NCBI GenBank assembly: GCA_025618425.1
Contig: CM046847.1
Coordinates: 9,718,468 to 9,782,467 of the forward strand
Origin: Heliocidaris tuberculata
Lineage: Eukaryota > Echinodermata > Echinoidea > Camarodonta > Echinometridae
Direction of reading: 5' to 3'
DNA: 64,000 nt
Shown: positions 34,256 through 44,312 of the stretch, piece by piece
Layout: each line of letters begins with the position of its first letter
Position numbering within the stretch: position 1 is the stretch's first letter
The notes under the pieces: model-generated
What the model was told of the DNA's origin: nothing
What the model saw: the letters and a program-made list of their open reading frames with translations, nothing else
The model's database searches: none
Position numbers and translations under genes: made by a program

Positions 34256-37200
34256 ATGGCGACTTACTCAAAGAAAAAACGTGTCGACTTGGAGGAAAAG
34301 GAGACTGATTCCAGTGATGGGAACGATGAAATCGAACATGATGACATAGTAGATGAAGAAGATGATCTTGGTGTTTCTTCTGATGAAGAAATAAATGAGG
34401 TAATTTTGGCTTAAGACCGATTTGTTTGAAATGCGTTGTTAATGTTCAGTCCCGCGTGCATATATTTTTGTGTAGTTTTCTTTCCAAACAATTCAATGTA
34501 CAAGTAACTACAAAAATAAATGGGAAGTCCACAACTGGGCGTTGTGGCGTGCGCCTGTAATCCAGCTAACAGTGGAAGTTATAAACTGATTCAGTGGACC
34601 CAGGTTCGAGACTGAGTCACGTCTTTCGGATGGTGACGTTAAACTTAAAGGTCGGTCCCAGACGTAAATAATCATATCTGATTGTATTTGTAGCTATACG
34701 AGCTCTGTGGCTTATCAATCTGCTACTGGCCACAGAGCTATACAGCCCATGCCTATACTGCGTGTGGAGGAAGATATCAACCAAAAAATCTAGATCTAAA
34801 TATCACCATTTCCCACATACTGTGAGCCATGCAAACCACCCTCGGAGTTTGCTAAAGGGGTTACCTTCCAGGATCAACTAAGATTGTAAAAATTGAATGA
34901 ATAAAAAAGAAAAAAAGCCACAAATTTGGCAGGTGTGATCAGGTTTTTTTACCTTGCACTTGTAACTTGTATATATGGGACTACACATGCAAGGTAAGAT
35001 TGGTGTAGTCCCATATATACAAGTTACAAGTGCATGGTAAAAAAACCTGATCACACCTGCCAATTTTGTGGCTTTTTTTCTTTTTTATTCATTCAATTTT
35101 TACAATCTTAGTTGATCCTGGATGGTTACCCCTTTAGAAAACTCCGAGGGTGGTTTGCATGGCTCACAGTATGTGGGAAATGGTGATATTTAGATCTAGA
35201 TTTTTTGGTTGATATCTTCCTCCACACGCAGTATAGGCATGGGCTGTATAGCTCTGTGGCCAGTAGCAGATTGATAAGCCACAGAGCTCGTATAGCTAAT
35301 CTGATTGATACACGTCTGTAAAAACCCAATTACACACACTCTATTATCCAGTTGGTTTAAAGAAGAGCATTAAGGCATTATCGTGGTTGAGGAAACCACC
35401 ATTCACTCTGTGAAGAAGCGCTTCATTGCGACACACGCATTGGTGTCTTTTTTTCTCCTCGCATAGATAGACTCTGCATGTGCGTGCAGGCAGATAACAA
35501 GTGGTTTCCTTCACTCATACAACATACGAGGTTATCGTAACCGTGATATAGCCAGCATTAAAATGAGAGAAAAAGATCAATGAAAGTTTTAGGACATTTT
35601 GATAAAGGATAAAAAAGGTGTTCAGATTTTTAAGTTGTCATCAATATGCAAACGCGAATTGGCAACTTTGTCATGTCTGTTGCATGTTGTTACTTGCATC
35701 GCGAGTACTGAACCTCCATTGCAAGATGCTAAGGAGCAAAAATTGGTTTGGATTTGTAATGTTTCAGTTAATATGTTATTGGAAGATTGTGTTGTGCTGA
35801 TCATGATAAAGATATTTGTTATGAAAGATATAAAAAAAAAAAATTTCTTTTTATAAATTTGTTTAGTTAAACCAGGCAGAAGGCACTCATACATATCCGA
35901 GGTTTTTGTAGATAACCTCATACTCTGTACCTTCGTACCGCGAATAATTGCCTCCCATAGCAAGTATGTGATCTCTAGCACAGAAATATGGTTGAAAGGA
36001 GCAAGATTACCATCCAAAAACAGCCTGAAAATTTCACTTGATCAAGATGATATCAAGATCCTATATCATGCCTATTGAAGATTCTGGCCTGAAATCAGAT
36101 ATTCTATCATCCTAAAATATAGAAAGAAGCGTTTTCTCGAAAATTTGCTGATTATATTGATGTTTTTACCTCTTCAACTTAGAGGTCGTGACCAAAGTCA
36201 AAATTGACACAACCCCACATAGTGATGGTTCAGTGAGTGGGCAGAAGGTAGACCTCCTCCTCCTCCTCGCTCCTCCCTCCTCCCTCCTCGCTCCTCCTCC
36301 TCCTCCTCCTCCTTCTCTCTCTCTCTCTCTCTCTCTCTTTTCTGATTCTTCTTTCTCTTTTGACACTATTTTTTTCTACCATTTTTTTTTTTGGTACACA
36401 GGAAGTCCAGATAGAGTTTGAAGCTTTTCCTCCACAAGATAATGACTTTCATGGCATCAAGCGACTTCTCCAACATGTAAGAATTGTCAGTTTTTATTCC
36501 CCTGTAATTTTTGTCTTCTCTCTGTATGGAATTTTTATAATTATTATTATGTACATGTATAGATGAATTGATTAAGTTTCTTGGTTGTAGTAGGTCAAGG
36601 GATTTGCTCACATATATACTCATTGGAAACTATCTTTGATTAACAGTCTACCAGTAGCTGAATGTTAAGTTTTTTATTTCTTTAAAGAGCACATACATGT
36701 AGATGGTATAAGTTTAAGTCCATGTCATCTGACATTGGTTTGTGCATGGAAGAATCTGTGCAATGAGTTATTTCCCTTAACTTAACCACCTTGACTTGTT
36801 GATCAGTTTAATAAAAAAAAAGTTTTTGCTGTTCTTGGCATCCCAGGTTTTGATGTGAAATAAGACCAATTGACAGCATGCAGCAGGAAATTAAACACTG
36901 ATGTAGTTTTAGAGATGCTTTCTGATTATCTTCATTTCTATATCTTCTGTTTTATAGCTTTTTTCAAAGACCAAAGTGAATACCAGTCAACTGACTGACC
37001 TGATCCTGTCACAGAATCATGTTGGATGTGTACTGAAGGTTAGTTCTCTCATCAAACATTTAGAATTGAAATCTGGTCTTATTTGAGGGAGACATTTTAG
37101 AAATTCAGTATTGATACGTACAATATAAGACTGTAAATATATCTGTTTATATGTAGTCTCTCCTTTGATTTCATATATTTGTCTTTTAGTCGTGAACATT

Positions 37201-40200
37201 TTGTTATTCATATTTCTTTTTTATTGAAATACAAACTAAGGCTGAATTATTTGTGATTTAGTCAATTGTCTTGATGAGAATTATTTTCATGAGTTGATCA
37301 TATTTAGCTGCATGAAAATATTGCACTGTGAAAAAGTATTCATTTAGAAATTGCTGTGATTATTATCTTCACTCTTTTTTTCTTCTTCTTTACAGCAAAG
37401 TGAAGCTCAGCTTGCTGAAGAGAGTGACTCCGATGACGATGACGATGATGATATATTTGGATTTACCACTGTGCTAAACATCATTGAGAAGAAGGTGAAT
37501 TAAACTGATGAATTTCAAACTGAATTTCAGAGGAATACTGAAAGTTTCATACTAAATACTGAATTTTTATTATCCAGATTCTTTGCTGTTCTTTTATACA
37601 TGTATTTAGTTCCCACTTCCCTTTAGCAAATAGTGATATATTATATTCCATTAGAATACTGTAATGTTCCTGTGAAGGTTGCTAGCTCAGTAATATCAGC
37701 AAAATTCCAATTCATTCTTGTCAGAACATCGAATGCATCCAGGAAATCCACAAGCTTGTTGTGGACAAATGTTCATCGTGCAACTCAGTAGCCCAGGTCA
37801 ATGAACTCTCCAGGCTTCTTGGGGACGAGTCTCACAACATTGGTCTTCTGCTGTGCGAACGCTTCATCAACATCCCTCCTCAACTTGCTCCTCCTCTTCA
37901 TAGTAGTCTACAGTGAGTATCATCTCATGACATTGGTGACCTGGCGTTTGCTCCGGCAAGATCTGCTCATGGCTTCATTTCATCAAAGATGCAGGTTTCG
38001 GGTAGGATTGGGCTAGGGTTCGGTATAGTATGCGGTCCAAGTTTGAAATAAGGAGTTCATTTAGTGTGGGGAAATGACCGTGGAGCAATTGTGCATGGAG
38101 CACTTGTCGTAGAACCCATGAATTTCATCAGAGGAATGTCTCAAAGAGTACTTGTAAATGATTTGCATGAGTAGATGAAAAAAAATCAGCAAAACATATT
38201 GGTAAATGTTTGTGTAAAATCAGCCAAAAATGCAAAGATTATATATCTTTATATATCTGTAAAAATATAATCTTTTTAGATCAGTACTGGTATGTAGACT
38301 CGGCAATTGGCAATCCGACCATGATATGTGGTGTCAACAGTCATACAAGAAAGAAAATAAGGGAGGAAAAAGCCGGAAAGACAGAAAAGTAGGAGTTGAA
38401 GAAGAAGCCAAAAGGAACAAGAAAACAGGATGACACGGTATATATTTAAAAAAAAAACTATTAGATTTCTGTTTGGACATTTGCTCATTCATTTGGGCTA
38501 TTTTTCATTCATCATGAATGTTCCTTTATTTTTTTTCAGGAATGACATAAGGAGAGCAGGAGCCAAAAACCCTCATCTGAAGTTTGACTACTTTCTCCTA
38601 CTGAGCAGAGGATACCAACAGCCACAGCTCCCATCCTCAAAGAAAAAGGCTCAAGACACAGAGAGCAATGACTGGATATTTACAAATGCTGAGGATGAAA
38701 TCTTTTTCAAGGTGAATGAACTACAAGGGCTTTAAATGAGTTTTGCAGTGATATCTTATACTTATAAACAGGGGCGGCGCCAGGGTATTTTGATAGGAGG
38801 GGCAAGACGACCTAAAGATGACGTCATATTTTTTTCTCCATTAAATAACAGGGGTAATATAGAGTTATATGTTTAAGACCTCTCTTTTTAATACTCCTCT
38901 TTCTTCTTTCTTCCCTTTTCTTCCCTTTTCTTCCTCCTTTTCTTCTTTTTTCTTTTTCTTTCTTTTTTCACTACTTGAAAAATCATAGGGGGGGGGGCGG
39001 TCGCCCCCTCTGCCCCCCCTGTAGCGCCGCCCCTGCTTATAAATAAAGTTGACAGTTCACGGTACTTTTTCAGTATTTGGGGGGCTCTTATGAGTTATCA
39101 ATACAAAGGATTTTTGAAAGCATGAATAACCTTTAAAAAATGACCTGTTTGCCTTTTTCTATCACAACTAAGATTTCAGGAGATGATTTTTTTATAACAA
39201 GGGTTCTTTTATTTTATTTTTCACTGTTTCATGCTATAATAGGCTTTTCTCAACCTTAACCCTTTCAAGACAATTGACCACATTTTGTGGTTTGGCTTAA
39301 TAAGTTTTGATTCAGAGCTCTAAAAAATATACCAGATATATGAGTAGAAAGAGCAAAAATTTCTGCACATGCTATGTCCATTTTTGTTACATGACCATAT
39401 TGCGTTTGATGTCAGGAATTTTAAAAAGGAGAATAAGCTTCAAAATCCTTAAATTGGCAACACATTGAGAGATTCAAAATCATTGTTTTTCATCAAAATT
39501 GGCAATTTTTTCAACGTATCGATAAAATCACTAACCATGTTTATTGTTCTAAAAGACATTACACCTATTAGAACCATCTAGCACTAAAATAAAAATATTA
39601 TTGTTGCCAATTTGAAGAACGAAATGTGATCAATTTAGCCCTTGAATAATTCCTGTCCTGAAAGGGTTAAAGAACTTCATACAGTGGGACCTCGTTGTAA
39701 AGAAAACTGTTATGACAAAGTAATTTTCATGGTTCCACTCCTTTGTAATTTTTTGTTGTTGTCCTGATACAACAAGGTTTTGATATGACAAGGAAATTTC
39801 CTTGGTCTCTAGGAGTTTGTTATGACGATTTTCCACTGTACAACATTAGAGTTCGGGGGTTAAAGCTGCATATTGCGCTGACAGGGATAAATGCCTAATA
39901 TTCTAGAAACGAGTAAAGAATACATGTACAACCATTGAAAAGAAAAGGAGGCGCAATATTGTTTAATTATTCAGCTTAGATCATGCAGGGTTCTTTGAAT
40001 ACATGTACTCTAAAAAACAGTATTTGCCCTGGCATTTAAACATTTTCATTGTTCATAGCATTTATTCAGTGTTACTGATTTGTGTATTGAATACAGCACG
40101 CTATTCTCAACCTGCACTATCCCAGCCAAATCGACCAGGCCGGAGCTGTGGGTGGGAGTTGGTCGGAAGACGATGCGGAGATGAAAACGTTTCGAGTCGT

Positions 40201-40267
40201 CATGGTTGTGCCCGCAAGTAAAATGAACAGTATCCTCTCAGAGATACAAGAAGCTTTTGCCTTGTGA
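34256..40267 (+). CDS. BCCIP: BRCA2 and CDKN1A-interacting protein homologue
   Basis: Nuclear protein of the BCCIP/Bcp1 family. Vertebrate members bind BRCA2 and p21 and act in genome stability; the yeast member is an importin-linked chaperone of ribosomal protein uL14 (family knowledge). Coding exons: 34256-34399, 36402-36476, 36958-37038, 37396-37494, 37725-37912, 38540-38711, 40097-40267. All are GT-AG and in phase, giving 309 aa (human isoforms 314-322). Features are an acidic N-terminus (about residues 12-48, DEIEHDDIVDEEDD), the BCCIP-domain start EVQIEFEAFPPQDNDFHGIK (49-68), LILSQNHVGCVLK (about 88-100), an acidic loop ESDSDDDDDDDIFGFTTVLN, a central helical part, FANAEDE-like FTNAEDEIFFK (about 243-253) and the C-terminal SWSEDDAEMKTFRVVMVVPA. 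The start ATG has context CAAGATGG. The 3' end lies at the AATAAA at 40743. Confidence 0.95.
34531..34680 (+). mobile_element. SINE with 7SL/Alu-like head and pol III boxes
   Basis: In BCCIP intron 1. The head CTGGGCGTTGTGGCG, GCGCCTGTAATCCAGCTAAC closely resembles the 5' domain of 7SL RNA/Alu (GGGCGCGGTGGC.., GCCTGTAATCCCAGC), including the A-box region. About 59 nt later GGTTCGAGACT gives a B box, again placed as in Alu (GTTCGAGACC). The following CGTCTTTCGGATGGTGACGTTAAA and GGTCGGTCCCAGACG resemble conserved central domains found in metazoan SINEs. Downstream, the unit continues into the left arm of the 34659-35318 hairpin. A tRNA-derived origin with chance 7SL similarity is the alternative. 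Confidence 0.6.
34659..35318. repeat. Long inverted repeat (hairpin) in BCCIP intron 1
   Basis: The left arm 34659-34986 and right arm 35003-35318 are near-identical complements, with a 16-base loop. Arm markers are GAGCTCTGTGGCTTATCAATC, GCCCATGCCTATACTGCGTG, CCCACATACTGTGAGCCATG and TTGTATATATGGGACTACAC. The right arm is an inverted copy of the same SINE-like unit that lacks the 7SL-like head. Transcribed BCCIP pre-mRNA could form a duplex of about 310 bp. Confidence 0.85.
36245..36400 (+). repeat. (CCT)n/(CT)n tract before BCCIP exon 2
   Basis: (TCC)n at 36253-36312, (CT)n at 36315-36338, then T-rich sequence to the acceptor ACAG at 36398-36401. Almost 150 nt of nearly pure pyrimidine form an unusually long polypyrimidine tract for exon 2. 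Confidence 0.8.
38769..39035. mobile_element. hAT-type element (CAGGGGCGGCGCC), intact TSD
   Basis: The ends CAGGGGCGGCGCCAGGG and GCGCCGCCCCTG are inverted. The perfect 8-bp duplication CTTATAAA lies at 38761-38768 and 39036-39043. The interior has CTT-rich DNA and a G run next to C runs. It lies in BCCIP intron 6 and is non-coding. Confidence 0.9.
39260..39666. mobile_element. piggyBac-type MITE, copy 2
   Basis: CCCTTTCAAGACA at the left and TGTCCTGAAAGGG at the right, with TTAA at 39256-39259 and 39667-39670. It is 407 bp and matches 5630-6035 end to end. It lies in BCCIP intron 6. Confidence 0.92.
39682..39838. mobile_element. Tc1/mariner-type MITE, copy 2
   Basis: CAGTGGGACCTCGTTGTAA at the left and GTTATGACGATTTTCCACTG at the right, flanked by TA (39680-39681, 39839-39840). 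It starts only 12 bp after the TTAA of the piggyBac-type MITE, in BCCIP intron 6. Confidence 0.8.
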
Positions 40268-40742
40268 TGCAACCGACAAAGAGGTGATCATTGAGTGATC
40301 ACATGGACAGACTATTACTTCAAAGAAATGATTTTAAACAACTTTATGGATGCTTCACTCTGAAAGCGGAAAATGGGAAATGTTAACAGTCAGCCTGCAA
40401 GCCTGTATTGCTAAGCAAATAGGCAGAATTCATTCAACTCCTGTCATAGCCAAATCTTTGATCCTGTGAAATCTTGTGAAATCTTGTGAATTGTGAGATT
40501 TTCTTTGTGGAAGATACAAACCACTCTATCATGATGTTAACTGCGTAATCATCACAACGTTGGTTAGAGGAAGAATCACACTTTGTGCAGTTTAAAACAA
40601 AACTATTCTCCTTTCACATGTAATAACCGGTTTAGAAAAATGAGTGAAATTTTAGGATCATGTAAATTTGATCATGCATTGTATATTTTATTATGGTGTA
40701 AGTGTATGTCAGATCATCATAATATATCTGTAATAATTTTGT

Positions 40743-40748
40743 AATAAA
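40743..40748 (+). terminator. BCCIP polyadenylation signal
   Basis: AATAAA about 475 nt after the BCCIP stop codon, followed by AAATTATTGGTTTC. This is the first good signal downstream of the stop. The cleavage site is inferred at about 40760-40775. Confidence 0.65.
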
Positions 40749-41048
40749 ATAAATTATTGGTTTCTCATAAGTATGCTGGAACCTGTAAGTTATCCTTCGT
40801 TATCACCCACTCAAGGCATTTTGATTGTGAAAATAAATACGTATTTTGCTTTTACTTTTCATGTATTATTTATTTCCTTAGACTAACCATTATCACTTCT
40901 TCTGGGAAAATTGTCATTTATCCAGTCAGTCTGCCACTATATTGAAGCGCTGGTCTGTAATACAACATCCCCTCATTACAGAGACTTGTCCAGCGAAGTA
41001 GTCGGCTTGTTACAAGTAGCATAAAGTAGGCAGTAGGCACACATTTAA

Positions 41049-41390
41049 AGTGTACCAATCGCCTGAAAAAATAATTTGTGTACAGCTAGAAAGTATAAAT
41101 CAACCTCAAAGAACTTTGTCTGGTATTCTATAGGTCAACAGTTAATGAGTATGAAGGAAATAAAGGATCGCGCAGAATGGAACTCTGAGTTTGGTTCCGC
41201 GTGAGCCTTTATCTTGGCGAGCGCATATGGGTGCGTCGAGTAGTCTACTAACAAGTCCCTTTTACGCTTGTAGAGAGTGTAATTGAAATTGCAATATCTC
41301 TTTATATTTGAAGCCCATATTTTGAATATAGTATAATGACATAAAACCTGTAACATACAGAGCAAAATTATTTTGGGTGATTGGTACCCT
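41049..41390 (+). mobile_element. TTAA MITE (GGTACCAATC family), copy 2
   Basis: AGTGTACCAATCGCC at the left and GGGTGATTGGTACCCT at the right. TTAA lies at 41045-41048 and 41391-41394. It is the inverse-oriented homologue of 31617-31994, with both target repeats intact. It lies just downstream of BCCIP. Confidence 0.85.
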
Positions 41391-41592
41391 TTAAATGCAA
41401 TCAGGCTTAGACAATGCACACATCAATTGGGCCATAATTGCTTAGCTCAAAATGCCTGGTATGAGAAATAGGTGTAGCACAACACTAGAGGGACCCCATG
41501 TTATGTCTAATAAATTTGTATGAAATGTCTACATAATGTGCAGCTCAGCTTAGAATGACTGATATGAGCAGAAGGCGTAACACACTTGGAAT

Positions 41593-41892
41593 GGGCTTGT
41601 ACTAAACAGTCGGGTCGCGGCGTGGCGCGGCGCGGCTCGCTGGGTAGAAATTTTCCAACATTTTTTAGGAATTTTTTGTATGGTATCTTTTTTTATGAGC
41701 AACGAAAAAAGCAAAAGGAATATTTTTCCCCAAAACATTTTTCAGGAATTTTATGTACGATTTTTTTTTCATTTTTTTTTTATTGTGTTATTTTTGTATG
41801 TTAACGTGTGTAAACTGAAAATTTCAAATTATCCTATATGTTTGGATTTTGAATCAATAAATGAATGTGAATTTGAATTTGAATTTGAAATG
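41593..41892 (+). mobile_element. LINE 3' end with (GAATTT)n tail
   Basis: Begins GGGCTTGTACTAAACAGTCG, then a very GC-rich GCGGCGTGGCGCGGCGCGGC stretch, then T-rich 3'-UTR-like DNA. It ends in AATAAATGAATGTGAATTTG plus GAATTT repeats, a LINE-like tail. An inverted partner lies at 43745-43995. No coding part remains. Confidence 0.55.
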
Positions 41893-42089
41893 CGAATTTG
41901 TTTACTTGCAGTAAAAAGAACAGGATGCCTCCGACGTCAATAGATCTAACAAAAAGTTAGGTTCTCAAGTCAGTAGATGTCAGTAAACGTAACAAAACTA
42001 AATCAAATTGATGCTTACCTGTCACCCATCTTCCCCTGAAGAAGTCATTGTGATACATGTACTTTTGCATGAAAAGCTCAGCGTATTGT

Positions 42090-42451
42090 CCGTGGCGGAT
42101 CCAGGATTTCTTGAGGGAGGGGGCTCAATATTCAAAAAAATTTCTGCCAAGCAAAAAAAAAAAAAAGGTTCTCAGCATTTTTTGGGCCCCTTTTTAACTC
42201 AAAAAATTTCTGACAAGCAACCAAAAAAAAAAAAAAAAAAAAAGGTCCTCGGCATTTTTGGGCCCCTTTTTAACTAAAAAAATCTCTGACAAGCAACCAA
42301 AGAAAAAAAAAAAAAAAAGGTCCTCAGCATTTTTGGGCCCCTTTTTAACTAAAAAAATCTCTGACAAGCAAGGTCCTCAGCATATTTTGGCCCATTTTTG
42401 GTCCCAGGGGAAGGGGCCCGGGCCCCCTGGGCCCCCCTGGATCCGCCACTG
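42090..42451. mobile_element. hAT-type GGATCCAGGATTT element with internal minisatellite
   Basis: The ends are CCGTGGCGGATCCAGGATTT and GGATCCGCCACTG. The flanks GTATTGT / GTATTTGT are nearly the same. The interior has about four copies of a 60-75 bp unit: TCTGACAAGCAACCAAA, a poly-A run, then GGTCCTCAGCATTTTTGGG and CCCCTTTTTAACT. It lies in the BCCIP-DHX15 intergenic interval. Confidence 0.8.
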
Positions 42452-42643
42452 GTATTTGTACATCATACTACACACATCATTCAGAGGAGCAGGCGTAACA
42501 CACGAGCTTCACGAAAAACGTAAACACAGCTAAATAAGCGTGCGAACAAGTAGGCGTAGCGCGGGAAAGTGACCTCTCTGCGTTTTAAATCCTGCATTTT
42601 TTCCAAAGATCAACAAAAACAACAATTAATCGATTACGTAAGT

Positions 42644-42960
42644 CAGGGGCGGATCCAGGATTTTGTATAAGAGGGGGCACACAAATGCAGGTTTGTCAAC
42701 TTTTGGAAAAAATTTTTTGGTCTCGCCAGCTCTCGAAAAGTCGCTCAGGGGGGGGGGTCCAAAAAAAATTCGCCAGACCTCCAAAATTCGCTCGGGGGGG
42801 TTTGGGGGTCCAGTTCCCCTCCATAATTCTCTGACAAGCAACAAAAACAAAAACAAAAAAAAGTTTCCGTTCTAAAAGGGGGGCACAATGGGAAAAATGG
42901 GGGCGACAATGCATACTTTTCTTTCACGGGCCGGATGTGCCTCCCCTAAATCCGCCACTG
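42644..42960. mobile_element. hAT-type GGATCCAGGATTT element, intact TSD
   Basis: CAGGGGCGGATCCAGGATTTT at the left and CCTAAATCCGCCACTG at the right. The perfect 8-bp duplication ACGTAAGT lies at 42636-42643 and 42961-42968. The interior contains TCTCTGACAAGCAAC and several G runs. This is the best-preserved member of the family in the window. Confidence 0.93.
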
Positions 42961-43154
42961 ACGTAAGTGATTAATTGATCAATTAGTTAATTAATCCATC
43001 AATCGATTCATTCATTGGATAATTAATCAAAAAATTAATTCATGCTGCGATCAGGTCACCTTTTTTTTTTTTAAGTTAAACATTACATACAAAATTACTA
43101 AAATAAATTTTTGACGTAACAAAATTACAAGTAAAGTATCACATTTCATACATA

Positions 43155-43690
43155 AAGTGGCCTATCTACGGGGGGCAGAGGGGGCACGTGGCCCGGGCGG
43201 CACTTGAAGGGGGCGCAAAAAACACAAAAGAGAGAAAGAAAAGGGGGAGAAATACAAGAAAATTTATGGTCTTTGAGTTTGAAGGTTATTTGCGCCCCAA
43301 TCAAGGACAAAATGTGTAAGAAATGGTGTTTTATAAGGTTTGAAATGCGAAACAAATTTTAAAGCTTGGTCGTTTTGCTCCCTCGCATAATTATGTTCTG
43401 GATCTAGCTATTTCGTGCCCCCCGATGGTGTTTTAAAGTTAGACCAAAATTGACTCTAGTTGTTTTGCCCCCCCCCCCCCCACCATAAAGCAGGAGCTTA
43501 TTAAATTTTGTGCCCCCAGACGGGATATAAGTCCATAAAAAGCACTTTCAAAGTATAAAACATTTGAAAGAAATCATAAATTTGCCTATAATAGCAACTG
43601 CCTAAATTCCACAAATAGGACCTGTATTTCTTCAGGGTTTCATTCATTTCGCGCCCCCAAAATAGGAATGTTCAAAATTTCAAAAGAAAT
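43155..43690. repeat. Degenerate G/C-tract repeat with TGCGCCCC units
   Basis: GGGGGGCAGAGGGGGCACGT, GCGGCACTTGAAGGGGGCGC, then several units with GCGCCCC or GTGCCCCC and GCTTGGTCGTTTTGCTCCCTCGC. It shares its word order with 10960-11400, so these are copies of one diverged repeat. A poly-C run lies at about 43466-43480. Confidence 0.6.
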
Positions 43691-43744
43691 CTATTGCTAG
43701 GTCAGTGACAGAGACGCTGTATTCCCTTAGATTTTTTTTCTAAG

Positions 43745-43786
43745 GGTAAAATACATAAACACAGCATAACATACAAAAATAACACC

Positions 43787-43819
<33 letters not shown>

Positions 43820-43995
43820 ATAAAATTCCTGAAAAATGTTAAGGGGAAAAAAAAAAAAAAAAAAAAAAAATCCTTTTTTTTTTCGCTTCTCAAAAAAAAA
43901 GATACCATACAAAAAATTCCTTTAAAATGTTGGAAAATTTCTACCCAGCGAGCCGCGCCGCGCCACGCCGCGACCCGACTGTTTAGTATAAGCCC
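43745..43995 (-). mobile_element. Inverted copy of the 41593 LINE tail
   Basis: Complement of 41593-41812: CATAACATACAAAAATAAC, poly-A runs, AAAATTCCTGAAAAATGTT, GGAAAATTTCTACCCAGCGA, then GCCGCGCCGCGCCACGCCGC and GACTGTTTAGTATAAGCCC. It forms a widely spaced inverted repeat with the other copy. Confidence 0.75.
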
Positions 43996-44306
43996 TTGGA
44001 ATGTGCATTCCCTTTCTTGTTTTATCTTTTTCAATATTTGGGAAATGTCACTATACATGTATCCTCAAACATAGTCTCATAGATCTAATTTGGAATGTAT
44101 GTTCTCTATTCTCTTTTTCTTTTATTCAATATTTTGTGTAATTTTATATTTTCAAAACAGTTTTATAGAGTTAGGGAGGATCAAATTTAAGTCCATATAC
44201 ACATATTTCTTTTCATCTATCTCCAGGTTTTCAAAATTAATGAATATCAAGTAGTTTCTTAAAGAAATAAAGACACTAATTCATTCAGGTACATTATTTC
44301 TGAGTG

Positions 44307-44312
44307 TTTATT
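44307..44312 (-). terminator. Possible distal DHX15 polyadenylation signal
   Basis: TTTATT on the plus strand is AATAAA on the DHX15 strand. Use of this site would give a 3' UTR of about 2.1 kb. A nearer AATAAA at 45801-45806 is the alternative. The sequence alone cannot decide. Confidence 0.35.
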
